A stretch of 64,000 bases of DNA, taken from the NCBI GenBank assembly GCA_963969495.1, contig OZ018328.1:4145886-4209885 (forward strand), read 5' to 3'. Below the pieces are notes generated by a model. It did no database searches, was not told the DNA's origin, and saw only the letters and a program-made list of their open reading frames with translations. Shown in pieces: positions 32,931 to 41,852 of this stretch. Origin of the DNA: Ceratothoa steindachneri. Taxonomy: Eukaryota > Arthropoda > Malacostraca > Isopoda > Cymothoidae. The stretch's first letter is position 1, and each line of letters begins with the position of its first letter. Both the position numbers and the translations under genes were made by a program.

Positions 32931-34333
32931 CAACCACTATTCCGACCATTCTGAACCCTACCCCAACCATTTCAACTCTCACTCCTACTTTTATTCCCTC
33001 TTGGTTTGCAGCCAACATACACACTCTGCTGTTCATTCTGTCTGTAATAACTCTCCAAAAATCCTGTCATCACCTCGATCGGGTTCTCTGTCAACGCATC
33101 CCGATAGGACCGGAACTGGGGCAACTTACTTTTACTTGAATTGCACACAGTGTGAATCAAGGCCTCCTCCCTTCTATAATCCTCAAATTCACGGTCCTCT
33201 AACATCTACAGTACATCCTTCCATAGCAATCTCTCACCAGCCCATCTCATCTTCTCTTAACCTCTTATATGTCACATACTCACCCACTTCATTCGGAACC
33301 ATATTTAAAAACTTCTTCATCAGCTCCTTATTCTCATTTATTCCATCATCTCCAAATCTCGTTCACGCCAAGTACTCTAAGCGAGGCGCATATGAATTCA
33401 CATCTTCATTCTTTCCCATTCTCATTTCCTCAAACCCATTTGTCTTATATTTCACACTTGTCTTTATCCTCTTACATTGCCCTATCATTCACTCTTTCAT
33501 AACTTCCCACTTAGGCTCACCCACACTCATAATAGTCAAGTAAAAATCTTTCATACGCTCATCCATCTGACGCCGGAGCTTGCTTCCTGATTGTTATCCC
33601 CATTTAATTGTTGTTTCTGTTAAAATTTTTATTTTAAAGTAGCCTAGAACTGGGCTGTTTGTTTGCGGCAACTTATGCCCAAGTGGGCAGTCGCCAGATA
33701 GCCCCTTGAGATAAACCCCCCCCAAAAAACGCTCATCCAGAAACTCTACAACTCTTTAACCCAAAACCTATTATTCTCTGAATTTTTCCTTACAATAACT
33801 TTCATACTCTTTCAAAAATACTTTCATATCTTTTGTTCCTTCCACTTTAAACTTACTTAATTTTGGCACTTCTCTGATCACTATACTCCAATGAACCTGA
33901 GCTTCACTTTCACTTTCACTCACTTCTTTCCCACTTTCACTCATGCCTTCTTTCAAGCTGAAATACAAGGAGTCAATGCTAGCTAGTCGGGTCCTTTCCT
34001 GCCTCTCTGGGTGTCTAATCTTTGGGGTCTTCGTTTTTCGTTGCTTAGTCACTTTCGGGGGTTCGTTTAAGTCTGTCAATCCCTTTTTGTCCGTCATTTC
34101 CATTCCAAGTGGAGTCGAGTCCACACCCCCACCAATTGCACCTGATTCTCCCATTCTCTCATTCACCATTCACATCAATCTTTCCTCCATTCATACCTCA
34201 CTGTCTTTAATCCTCTCTTCCATTCTCACTTCCATCTCTCTCATTTTCCTCTTCAAACTATCATTCTCTCTCTCAACTGCGCATTCTCTTTAGTCGCAAT
34301 AACTCATTTAATCTTTTCACTTCCAACTCCATG
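32931..34333 (-). pseudogene. Gypsy-1 gag N-terminal and capsid region
   Basis: The minus-strand start ATG at 34333 opens MELEVKRLNELLRL, a coiled-coil-like leader that soon shifts frame. It resumes at 34169 as MVNERMGESGAIGGG, with a basic KQRKTKTPKIRHPERQER patch and the capsid-like SKFKVEGTKDMKVFLKEYES (end 33771). After the LINE-A fragment insertion at 33566-33728, a decayed capsid region continues to 33205-32972 (FEDYRREEALIHTVCNSSKS, FLESYYRQNEQQSVYVG). The KF.G..D...FL.EYE pattern is like gag capsid starts of gypsy elements. Confidence 0.7.
33566..33728 (+). mobile_element. LINE-A 3'-end-only insertion, 163 bp, in Gypsy-1 gag
   Basis: Contains only LINE-A 3' UTR: CTGACGCCGGAGCTTGCTTC, stem 1 (AGCCTAG.. 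CTGGGCT, 33641-33656), stem 2 (33667-33695) and CCAGATAGCCCCTT followed by a short A/C-rich tail. It is flanked by an exact 11-bp duplication ACGCTCATCCA at 33555-33565 and 33729-33739, so it inserted as this unit. A near-identical unit is at 38455-38604. Confidence 0.9.
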
Positions 34334-34411
34334 GCCCCAATCTGTTCCTCCTCCATCAGGGAAAAAAAAACTGCAGACTCTCACTCTTCTACTTCCTCAA
34401 ACCACCAGGCA

Positions 34412-34429
34412 GTCCCTATTCAGGCATCA
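34412..34429 (-). promoter_or_regulatory. Candidate primer-binding site (tRNA-Lys-like)
   Basis: On the minus strand, 6 nt after the 5' LTR end, TGATGCCTGAATAGGGAC matches the tRNA-Lys-type primer-binding sequence at 14 of 18 positions, and all four differences are transitions of the kind produced by cytosine deamination. Confidence 0.55.
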
Positions 34430-34435
34430 AAAATA

Positions 34436-35484
34436 TGTGGTGGCGGGATCGTGACTCCCTCACAAATTCTTCCCGCCGCCCAGACAAGGTCCGCTCGGAG
34501 GTTCAAAGAGAGTGTATTGAGGGGAGAGAGTATTTTCTAAATTTATTTAAAACCAATAAATATTCCAAGCTAAACCCAAATAACAGCTCCAAAACCTTTT
34601 CTATAAATATACCTTATAACCTACAAAACAAATGACTATATTTATGTACACACTATAGCTGGCCTTACAATTTTATTGGCCAACAACCACAATTGCAAAA
34701 AAGGAAATGTTTAGGGCTTCACAAACAAATTGCCTAATGCAAAGATGCGAGTCTGTCCAACTTTTATCGCATCCAGGAGCGATATTACCGGTATAAAGGG
34801 GAAGGGGGGGAAGGGAGGCAGGCCCACTTTCTGAGGGAAGGTGGGGGGTTTCTTTGGGTCTTCTTTCTGGTTGGACTGGCAGTCCAACTCCATCCAATGT
34901 GAAATGATCTGTACTCAAGGACGTGGATGCAGTGGTTCTGGTCAAAGCGGAGAGTGGGAGGGCTCTGACTCCATTCGATGCGTAGGGGCAACTTGGAGGC
35001 AGTCTCGAGATTCACACTTCAAAAAGCTGTCCCCTTACTGCCACACGAGGGTCAAGATTGGCTGCTGCTACCTCACCAATTCAGAACGCGCTGGACAAGC
35101 CGGCACCAAGAAACTGGAAAGGAGAAGGCATTTTCAATCACCCAATCACTGTCACACTTAAAACATTCTCACACTGACATTCATACACACCCACCCATTC
35201 ACACTAAGACTCACCTGAATAACTATTCAGCTTCCTTCTCAATTGTAATCGAACTCGTGCACTTTATTTAATAACTGTCAAATTATCTCTTTTACTATTA
35301 ACTATTCTCAATTTTGCCTGTGTGTGGGTGGGGGGACAGGGATGAATGGGGGGCCACGATAGAGGTCTATTGAGTCCCCCACCCAGAACAACAACAATGA
35401 TGCAACTGCAACACACACACCCTGAAAAGAGAAGAAAGGGATTAGAGACAGGAGAGAAAAGGCAAACACCAACACACCACTACA
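34436..35484 (-). repeat. Gypsy-1 5' LTR
   Basis: On the minus strand it starts TGTAGTGGTGTGTTGG (35484) and ends GATCCCGCCACCACA (34436), 1049 bp. It aligns with the solo LTR at 3219-4289 and with the truncated 3' LTR. The many differences between 5' and 3' LTRs, mostly transitions and small indels, agree with an old insertion. The outer flank begins ACCTAATCTT and no second flank is available for a target duplication. Confidence 0.9.
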
Positions 35485-35541
35485 ACCTAATCTTATACCC
35501 CTACACTCTTCCTCACATTAGATCATGACGGTCATCAGAGG

Positions 35542-35561
35542 TACTACTACTACTACTACTC
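35542..35561. repeat. (TAC)n microsatellite
   Basis: Six to seven uninterrupted TAC units. Confidence 0.95.
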
Positions 35562-37520
35562 TCGCTTTGGCCATATGAATCTCTCATGTAGACATATAAA
35601 GTTGTGATTATCCAAAGTCTGCAAGTTGCTCCCAGGCCATACAGGATAAGTCCTTATCGTATATAGTCAAGTGTGTGAATTGCAGAGAGCCGCACCCTGC
35701 ATCCTTGAAGCACTGTGGTGCCTATCTCTTGGAGAAGGAGATCCTAGCCATTTAGACTGTGGCCCACAAGTGGGTACCCGCAGGATCTGTATGGCCCTCC
35801 CAGCCTGATTGCTAATTAAGGAACCCTTTCACTCAGTTGACATGACATCTTTGCTAGGGCTCAGGAAAGTTGTTGCTGTGCTTTCCCCTCCCTCCCACTC
35901 AGCGCTAGTTCATCTTTATTATTAGTATTATTAATCATTATTATAATTATTCTATATTATTATTAGTATTAATTATTGTTATGGCTATCCCCTTGACCTT
36001 TTGCCTATCTGCACTTCATACCAGGAGGCCTGTTCTTTCCTGGACAGAGTTTGATCTGGTAGCCATGGTGCCTTGGTAGGCTGCATGCCCTCCTGGGATC
36101 ACCTAGCACCAGGTTAGTGGATCCACCTATCACTACTACTTCTTTTCATTACATACCTGCCTATCCCTTTCCAAACTTGTTCTTTTAGCCGCAGAAGTTC
36201 TTGCTACTCAGTGGTCATGTAAGGTGGCTATGCCAAACCATGCTTTAGGGTTAAAGCTTGAGGACAATTTTACCTGAATGGTGGCCCAGGTTGACAAAGC
36301 CCTTCTTAGCTGAACCTGTGGACCTAGTATCTGTAAATGATCACATTCTGGAATTTTCTAATCCTATGGAGACATCTCTTAACCCCCAAAGACATTAGGC
36401 GGTCATATTATCTACTTTCCATGTGTTCGTTTCTTTAATCTACCACTATGGCAATGAGTGAAAAGAATAATTGGAATGTGCATGGGGATCTGCACATTCC
36501 ACTGAGTGTAGTCTTGATTAAATCCTTTCTGGTTAATAATCTCCACAGATGGCAACATAATCCATCATAGGAGATCTTTAGCTACCTTGATTGGTAGAGA
36601 GCCAAATGTGACCAATTTCTCAGATGGGAGCCTTCTGGCAAATGCATCAGACCCTTCCTAGTCAGCCATGATTTGTGCCTTTCAGACACTTAATGGCTCA
36701 ACAGTGGTTATAACGCCTCACTCTACCATGCATTCATGGAAGGAGTGTTTTAAACAAGATAACTCATGGACTAATCCTTAGAAGACTTCACTTTAGAGCT
36801 AGCCAACTATAGGGCATCAAGGTTGAATATGTGATGAGAAAACAGGGACTGGCATCCAGACTAACGTCTACACTATTCATAACATTCAAAAGCACCAAAT
36901 CAGCTTCAGCTCCTATGCCCCTACCCATGGCTGAGGGAGGGAGGAAAAGACTTGCATAGCGATCCCAACCTCATGTGATAAAATTCGAAACAGCTGATTC
37001 ACTGCCTTGTTCTGCCAACAGTGACCAGGCAAGTCCAGCACCGAGGGGCCTTTGGGTGGGGGTCCCAGACCAAAATGAAAGTCACATGTGCACTGAGAGG
37101 TGCCTCGCTTACATCAGGGCCTTTCATTGAGAGACTACCAGCCATTTTCAAGCCTGCTGGCTTCAAATGCATTCTGGATATTCCCTCGAATGTCATGTTG
37201 GCCAAAGGCAACATAATCCATCAGAGTAGAGCATTAGCTAGCTTATTTGGTAAACCCTGTAAGTGGCACGGCAATGTTTCTTTGGCCACAGTGCCGGTGG
37301 GACTCAGCACTATGTCCGGTCCCAGCTTAGCCTCCATTCCTTTGCTAACCCCTAATCTCTCTCTCCTGGACCAACTCACCCTCATCTGCCCCCTGCCCCT
37401 CCATCGTACCTTTACATTCATCTTTTCTCTAGCCCTTTTGTTGGCCCCTTCTTCTTCTGCCCAAGTACCTCCTCCTTGTAACGGTGCATCGATTTGCCTT
37501 CCTGGCCGCCATGATGACTG
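35562..37520 (+). pseudogene. LINE-A ORF1 pieces, decayed and shuffled
   Basis: Three recognisable plus-strand pieces. 35562-35760 carries the CCHC knuckle region (GTGTGTGAATTGCAGAGAGC, then GCACCCTGCATCCTTGAAGC), matching 44810-44990. 36490-36900 matches the ORF1 body at 44350-44720. 37020-37250 encodes IERLPAIFKPAGFKCILDIP and VMLAKGNIIHQSRALASLFG, an earlier ORF1 part, followed by 5' UTR bits (CTGGCCGCCATGATGACTGG at about 37502). The order knuckle, body, body-start is not collinear, so at least two fragments are joined. 35785-36480 is otherwise unassigned, with ATT-rich low complexity at 35918-35980. Confidence 0.65.
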
Positions 37521-37539
37521 GACTTTATCTAGCAGAGCT

Positions 37540-38454
37540 CATGAATGTGTTAAAGACTTAAAACCAGGTGATATTGTTGCGGACAATGGGGTTAAGAAAA
37601 TGACTGATAAATTGGATACATTGTTTTAAAAAAAATATTAATACACAGACTTATTTGGCTTTTAAGGAATTTCATCATTATGAGCATCTGTCTGGTGTCA
37701 GCATAAGAGTTTTTGGTGCGCTATGAATATTTATATCACAAATTAGCTAAATATGTTATCAAACTTCCTGAAGGTGTTCAAGTATTTTTTGTTCTTGAAG
37801 CAGCAAATATATCTGAAGAAAATGAAAAATCGGCAAGACCTACATGTGGGCAAATGACTTACGCTAACATGAAAGAATGTATTCAGAAAATTTTTGGAGA
37901 TCCATTGAGTGATGGAAGTAGATGTATTCCAACAGTCAAGAGTGAGCCAGTGTTTCATTCTGATCATTCATAAAATGTGAATTATACTAGTGGGTATAGA
38001 AATGGTTGGCGTGGTCAGAGAAGAGGTGGAAGAGGTTGTGGTTATAGTACATATAATCATTCTCAGCAAGGTGGACGCAGTTATGGAAAGAATCCTGTTG
38101 ACAAGGATGGCAAGTTGCTAAAGTGTTTTAAATGTGGTGCCACTAATCACTTTGCAAGGTCATGTCCCTCAAGAACTGTTGATTATAAATCTAAAACTCA
38201 AGAAGTACACATTATTCTCTTTAATGGGAGATCTGATACAGACATGGCAGGTCTGGTTGGAGAATGCTTTAGTAGAGCGTTAGTAGACAGTGCTTGCACA
38301 AAGACTGTATATTGTGAAACTTGGGTGGAAGTGTATTTGGACACACTCGATGAGGATGAGATGAAACTTGTTGAAACACTGCACTCTGATACAAAATTTA
38401 GCTTTGGTGATGGCATAGAAGTTAAGTGTATCAAGCTTATGAAAAGACCTTCCC
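37540..38454 (+). pseudogene. Copia (GalEa-like) gag and protease
   Basis: The 37713-37973 frame has the gag segment KYVIKLPEGVQVFFVLEAAN and TYANMKECIQKIFGD. The next frame (37977-38528) has a Gly/Arg-rich stretch, one CCHC knuckle CFKCGATNHFARSCPSR, and the protease start RALVDSACTKTVYCETWVEV, where DSA replaces the usual D-T/S-G/A. It ends at 38454 where a LINE-A 3' fragment is inserted. This protein order is that of the Copia lineage found in aquatic invertebrates. The 5' LTR was not identified. Confidence 0.8.
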
Positions 38455-38604
38455 CTGATGCCGGAGCGTGCTTCCTGCTTGTTACCTCTTTTTATATTGT
38501 TTTTGTTTTGTTTTGCATATTATTTTAATGTAGCCTAGTACTAGGCTGTCGTAAGTAAGGTGACTTATACCCAAGTAGGCAGTCACCAGATGAGTTTCTA
38601 AAAT
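38455..38604 (+). mobile_element. LINE-A 3'-end-only insertion in Copia
   Basis: Begins CTGATGCCGGAGCGTGCTTC, the same start point (within 1-2 nt) as the copy at 33566, and contains stem 1 (38532-38547) and stem 2 (38559-38587) of the LINE-A 3' UTR, ending GATGAGTTTCTAAAA. It interrupts the Copia protease. A clear target duplication was not found. Confidence 0.8.
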
Positions 38605-38639
38605 TTGTTGAAAAAATCAAAAAATGTTTTACATACATC

Positions 38640-39240
38640 AGCTTTGAAAGACCTCAAAATCTGACAAGAAAAAGAAGGTAATTCTCACAAGCTTCTAAAG
38701 AAAAACTTTGTAAATTGACTAGAGAATTGGGAGATTTCAATGCTTACAGTTAGCAGACATATTCAATCGGGTTGTATGTATGAACCTTAAAGAATATATT
38801 CATAATAAATGTTGGATTTTGCACTTGATTGACAGTGCTACCAGATACTCTGCTGCTTCTCTGATAACAAAGAAACATCAAGATGAGATATTAAAGAATG
38901 TTTACTTAATGTAGATTAGTTATTTTGGTTACCCTCAGAAATTTATGAGTGATAATGGGGGTGAATTCTCAAATGAGAAATTTCCTGAAATGAATGAAAA
39001 ACTCAATATTGAATCTGCTACAAATACTACTGAGTCACTATTTAGTAATGGAATGGTTGAAAGGCATAACCTTATACTGGCTGAAGCAATGTGCAAAACT
39101 ATAGATGATGTTCATTGTGAACTTAAAATTGCTCTTGCATGGGCAGTGTGCGCAAAGAATTCTTTGCAGAACTATAATGGATTTAGTCCAAATCAGATAG
39201 TTTTTGGTCATAATATAAACATTATTAACTGATGAGTTGC
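38640..39240 (+). pseudogene. Copia integrase
   Basis: Plus strand. LIDSATRYSAASLITKKHQD (first catalytic Asp, about 38825), then MSDNGGEFSNEKFPEMNEKL (second Asp) and SNGMVERHNLILAEAMCKTI (catalytic Glu), finishing with LAWAVCAKNSLQNYNGFSPN and IVFGHN. All three acidic residues are present. A stop at ~38912 and missing zinc-domain residues show decay. Confidence 0.85.
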
Positions 39241-41470
39241 CTGCTCTTCAGTCCTCGACCTCCAGTGACATTATAAGGAAGAATATGGATGCTATGCATG
39301 TGGCAAGGCAGAAATTTATTTAAGTAGAATCCAGTAAGCAAATTAGAAGGGCCTTGCATCACAGAGTTAGGTCTTATGCAGATGTTAATGGAGACAAGGT
39401 TTACTATAAAAGGAAGAACTTCAAAGGATGGAGGGTCTTGCCATTGTGTTAGGTCAGGATGGTCAATTTTTCATGGTGGGCAGGAGCATATTTTAGGATT
39501 CACCATTGTCAACTCATGAAAATTAGTTGTGAAGTGATAAATAAGGGCAAAGGTGGAGAATCAGGAACTAACATATTGTCTGGTAAAGGAAAATCTATGA
39601 AACCTCAAGTTTTTGTTCATAATGAGGATGATTCTGATGAAGATGATAATCGGGTTGAGACATAGATGAGTATGAAGACATTAATGGTATAGAGGATAAT
39701 GTTGTGAATTCTATGTTAAGCGATAATGTGACAAAAGCCAAAAATAAATTCTCTGTCAGATATAAATTGGGAGAGAGTGATTGGAAAAATGCTAAGGTAC
39801 TAAGCGTACAACTTAAACAGACTAGAGAATATAAAAATTTTATAAATGTGCATGTCACAGGATGAAGAGCCCATTTGTATAAATTGGGATGATGTTGAAT
39901 TTTGGAGTGAACTTACATATCCAGAAGTTATCCTCTTGACTAGTGATGTCAGCTGGCTCAATAGGTTGTTGATGCAAAGGAGAGGGAGATTAACATTTTA
40001 GTAACTAATGATGTTTTTGAAGTTATTCCATATTCAAATCAAAAAAGCAATTTCATCTTGATGGGTACTTAGTGAGAAATATATAGAGGGTAGATAGAAA
40101 GTTAAAGCTCGTCTGGTTGCCAGAGGTTTTGAGGAGGACTCCTTAGGGTATCATAAAGACTCCCCAATCTGCGCTAGACAAAGCACAGAAATTGGAATTT
40201 CTAGATGTTACTGCAGCATTTCTCCAGGGAGGATTGTTGGAAAGAGAAGTGTTTTTGAGACCACCTCCAGTTATATGTTCCTCTGATAAGATATGGTGCC
40301 TGCATATATGTATCTATGGCACAAATGATTCACCCTGACATTGGTATCAAATAGTTTGTGAAATACTTATTATTGAAACTTGGTGCTGTAGTTAGTGCTT
40401 ATGACAATGCATTGTATTTGTGGTTTGAGAATGGTGAACTGATGGGAATGTTGGTTAGTCATGTTGATGACTTTGCCTTCTGTAAATATCAGAAATTTCA
40501 CAATAATGTGATAAGAAAGTTGAAAAATACCTTCCATATAAGTGTTCATGAGGCGGGTACATTTAAATACTTGGGGCTTAGTGTTGATCAGAACTGTAAT
40601 GGTGTTCCTGTACATCAAGATAATTATATTCCTTCCAATATCTGTTCCCAAGGAACATTACTCTTTGTGCAATGAAGGATCAACTTCTGATGAAAAGTCA
40701 AAATTGAAAAGACTAAGTCATCAAATGTTATAGGTATCTTCACAAACGCATCCTGATCTGAGTTATGAGATGTGCATAATGGGAAATACTGGGAAAAGTC
40801 CCACTTTGAATATGATTCATGATGCTAACAAAGCCCTTGTAAAAAACTGAAATCCAAGAGAGTTGACAAAGTTCCCAATATTAGGAAGGTTTGAAGGTGA
40901 TTTCCTATTCAGATGCTACTCATAAGTCTTCCGGATGGATCTTCTCAAGGTGGTTATATGGTCTTCCTAACCCACGAGCGAATGATGCACTTTCTACCTT
41001 TTCAAACATTTTCTACCTTTTATTTAATGGGAAATATTAAAATTTACAACCAAACAAAAAATTCACATTTTGCACCCATTTAAATGGTCAAAATGCGCTT
41101 GTGGATTAATGGGGAAAAAAGGTAGAGTTGCTCTGAAGGTGGCAATCAAAAAAATTGGCTAGAGTTGCCAAGAGTCCTTTAGCCTCAGAAACTTTGGCTT
41201 TGGGTGAGGCTGCAGATGCTGGATTTTTTATTGCATGCATGGTACAAGAGATATTTAGATTGCCTTCTCTTCCTATAGTTGAATGTTTTACTGATAATGC
41301 CTCATTAATATAAACTTTGAAATCTTCTAAGATTACTATTGATACATGACTAAGAGTAGACATTTCAAGACTAAGAGAAATGATTACTGAAGGTGAAATA
41401 CATGGATCATGGGTGGAAGGAAGAAAACAGTCAATGCTATAACAAAACAAGCATCAACAATTATACTGTT
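39241..41470 (+). pseudogene. Copia reverse transcriptase and RNase H
   Basis: After an acidic linker (39459-39665, ending EDDSDEDDNRVET) the RT is found as VKARLVARGFEEDS (40090), EFLDVTAAFLQGG (motif A region, 40195), LRPPPVICSSDKIWCL, and 40358-40675 with LWFENGELMGMLVSHVDDFA (catalytic VDD), VHEAGTFKYLGLSVDQN. RNase H follows: ISYSDATHKSSGWIF-type start near 40905, then after a ~130-bp unrelated insertion (about 40980-41105) SLRNFGFG/ALGEAADAGFFIACMVQE-like sequence and FTDNASL. Many frameshifts. RT precedes RNase H and follows integrase, which is the Copia order. Confidence 0.8.
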
Positions 41471-41689
41471 AGATGTTCTTAGCTCATCAAACCTTTAGAT
41501 AAATTTGAGCGTGTACATATTGTAAATAGTTAACAAATTTGAAAGATAAAAAAAAGGAAATAAGTGTGTATATATACATGTGTAAAAGGTGATCAAATCA
41601 GAACAAAGTTATTTCCAAATGTAAAGAAAGAATGGATACTCGCTTCAACCTGCATCTCAAATTGGAGAATTCAACATTCATCTCAAAAT
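41471..41689. other. Unassigned, possibly Copia 3' non-coding sequence
   Basis: A/T-rich with a purine run AAAAAAAAGGAAATAAG near 41550 that could be a polypurine tract. No LTR pair was found to support this. Confidence 0.3.
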
Positions 41690-41852
41690 GGAGAAGACAA
41701 ACCTGGACTCAGTGCCAAGCACTGAACCCGAGTCCATCCCTATGTAAGGTCTTCCTCAGACAGCTTGGGCCCCCGAGGCCTTACAAGGAGAGGATGGATC
41801 TCCTCCCCCAGCTGGTGAGCTGTGACAGCCAAGACCTTCTCCATTTCGGAGA
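41690..41852 (+). pseudogene. Older LINE-A copy, ORF1 start (left of nested insertion)
   Basis: CCAAGCACTGAACCCGAGTC matches the ORF1 start at 1475-1510. The segment ends in CCATTTCGGAGA (41841-41852), the target duplication of the nested LINE-A copy, and the older element resumes at 44252. Confidence 0.75.

Larger units (their letters stand above)
26757..35484 (-). mobile_element. Gypsy-1, Ty3/gypsy-type LTR retrotransposon (8.7 kb, decayed)
   Basis: Minus-strand element with a complete 5' LTR (34436-35484) and a 3' LTR lacking its last ~420 bp (26757-27385). Between them, in transcription order: primer-binding-site candidate, gag with coiled coil and five CCHC knuckles, retropepsin 1, RT, RNase H, an OTU-like domain, retropepsin 2, integrase with GPY/F module, and a C-terminal tail. 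Frameshifts and stops occur throughout, integrase catalytic residues are lost, and a 163-bp LINE-A 3' fragment interrupts gag. The RT-RNase H-integrase order assigns it to Ty3/gypsy. The OTU-like domain and the second protease are not part of the usual plan. Confidence 0.9.

Noticed and set aside
37713..38528. Stand-alone CCHC zinc-finger host gene
   Set aside because: The knuckle is followed by Copia protease, integrase, RT and RNase H on the same strand, so it is a retrotransposon gag.
38455..38653. GAAAGACCT-type repeat as a target duplication for the LINE-A fragment in Copia
   Set aside because: The two similar strings (about 38440 and 38644) differ in length, and the right one lies ~40 bp beyond the LINE end.
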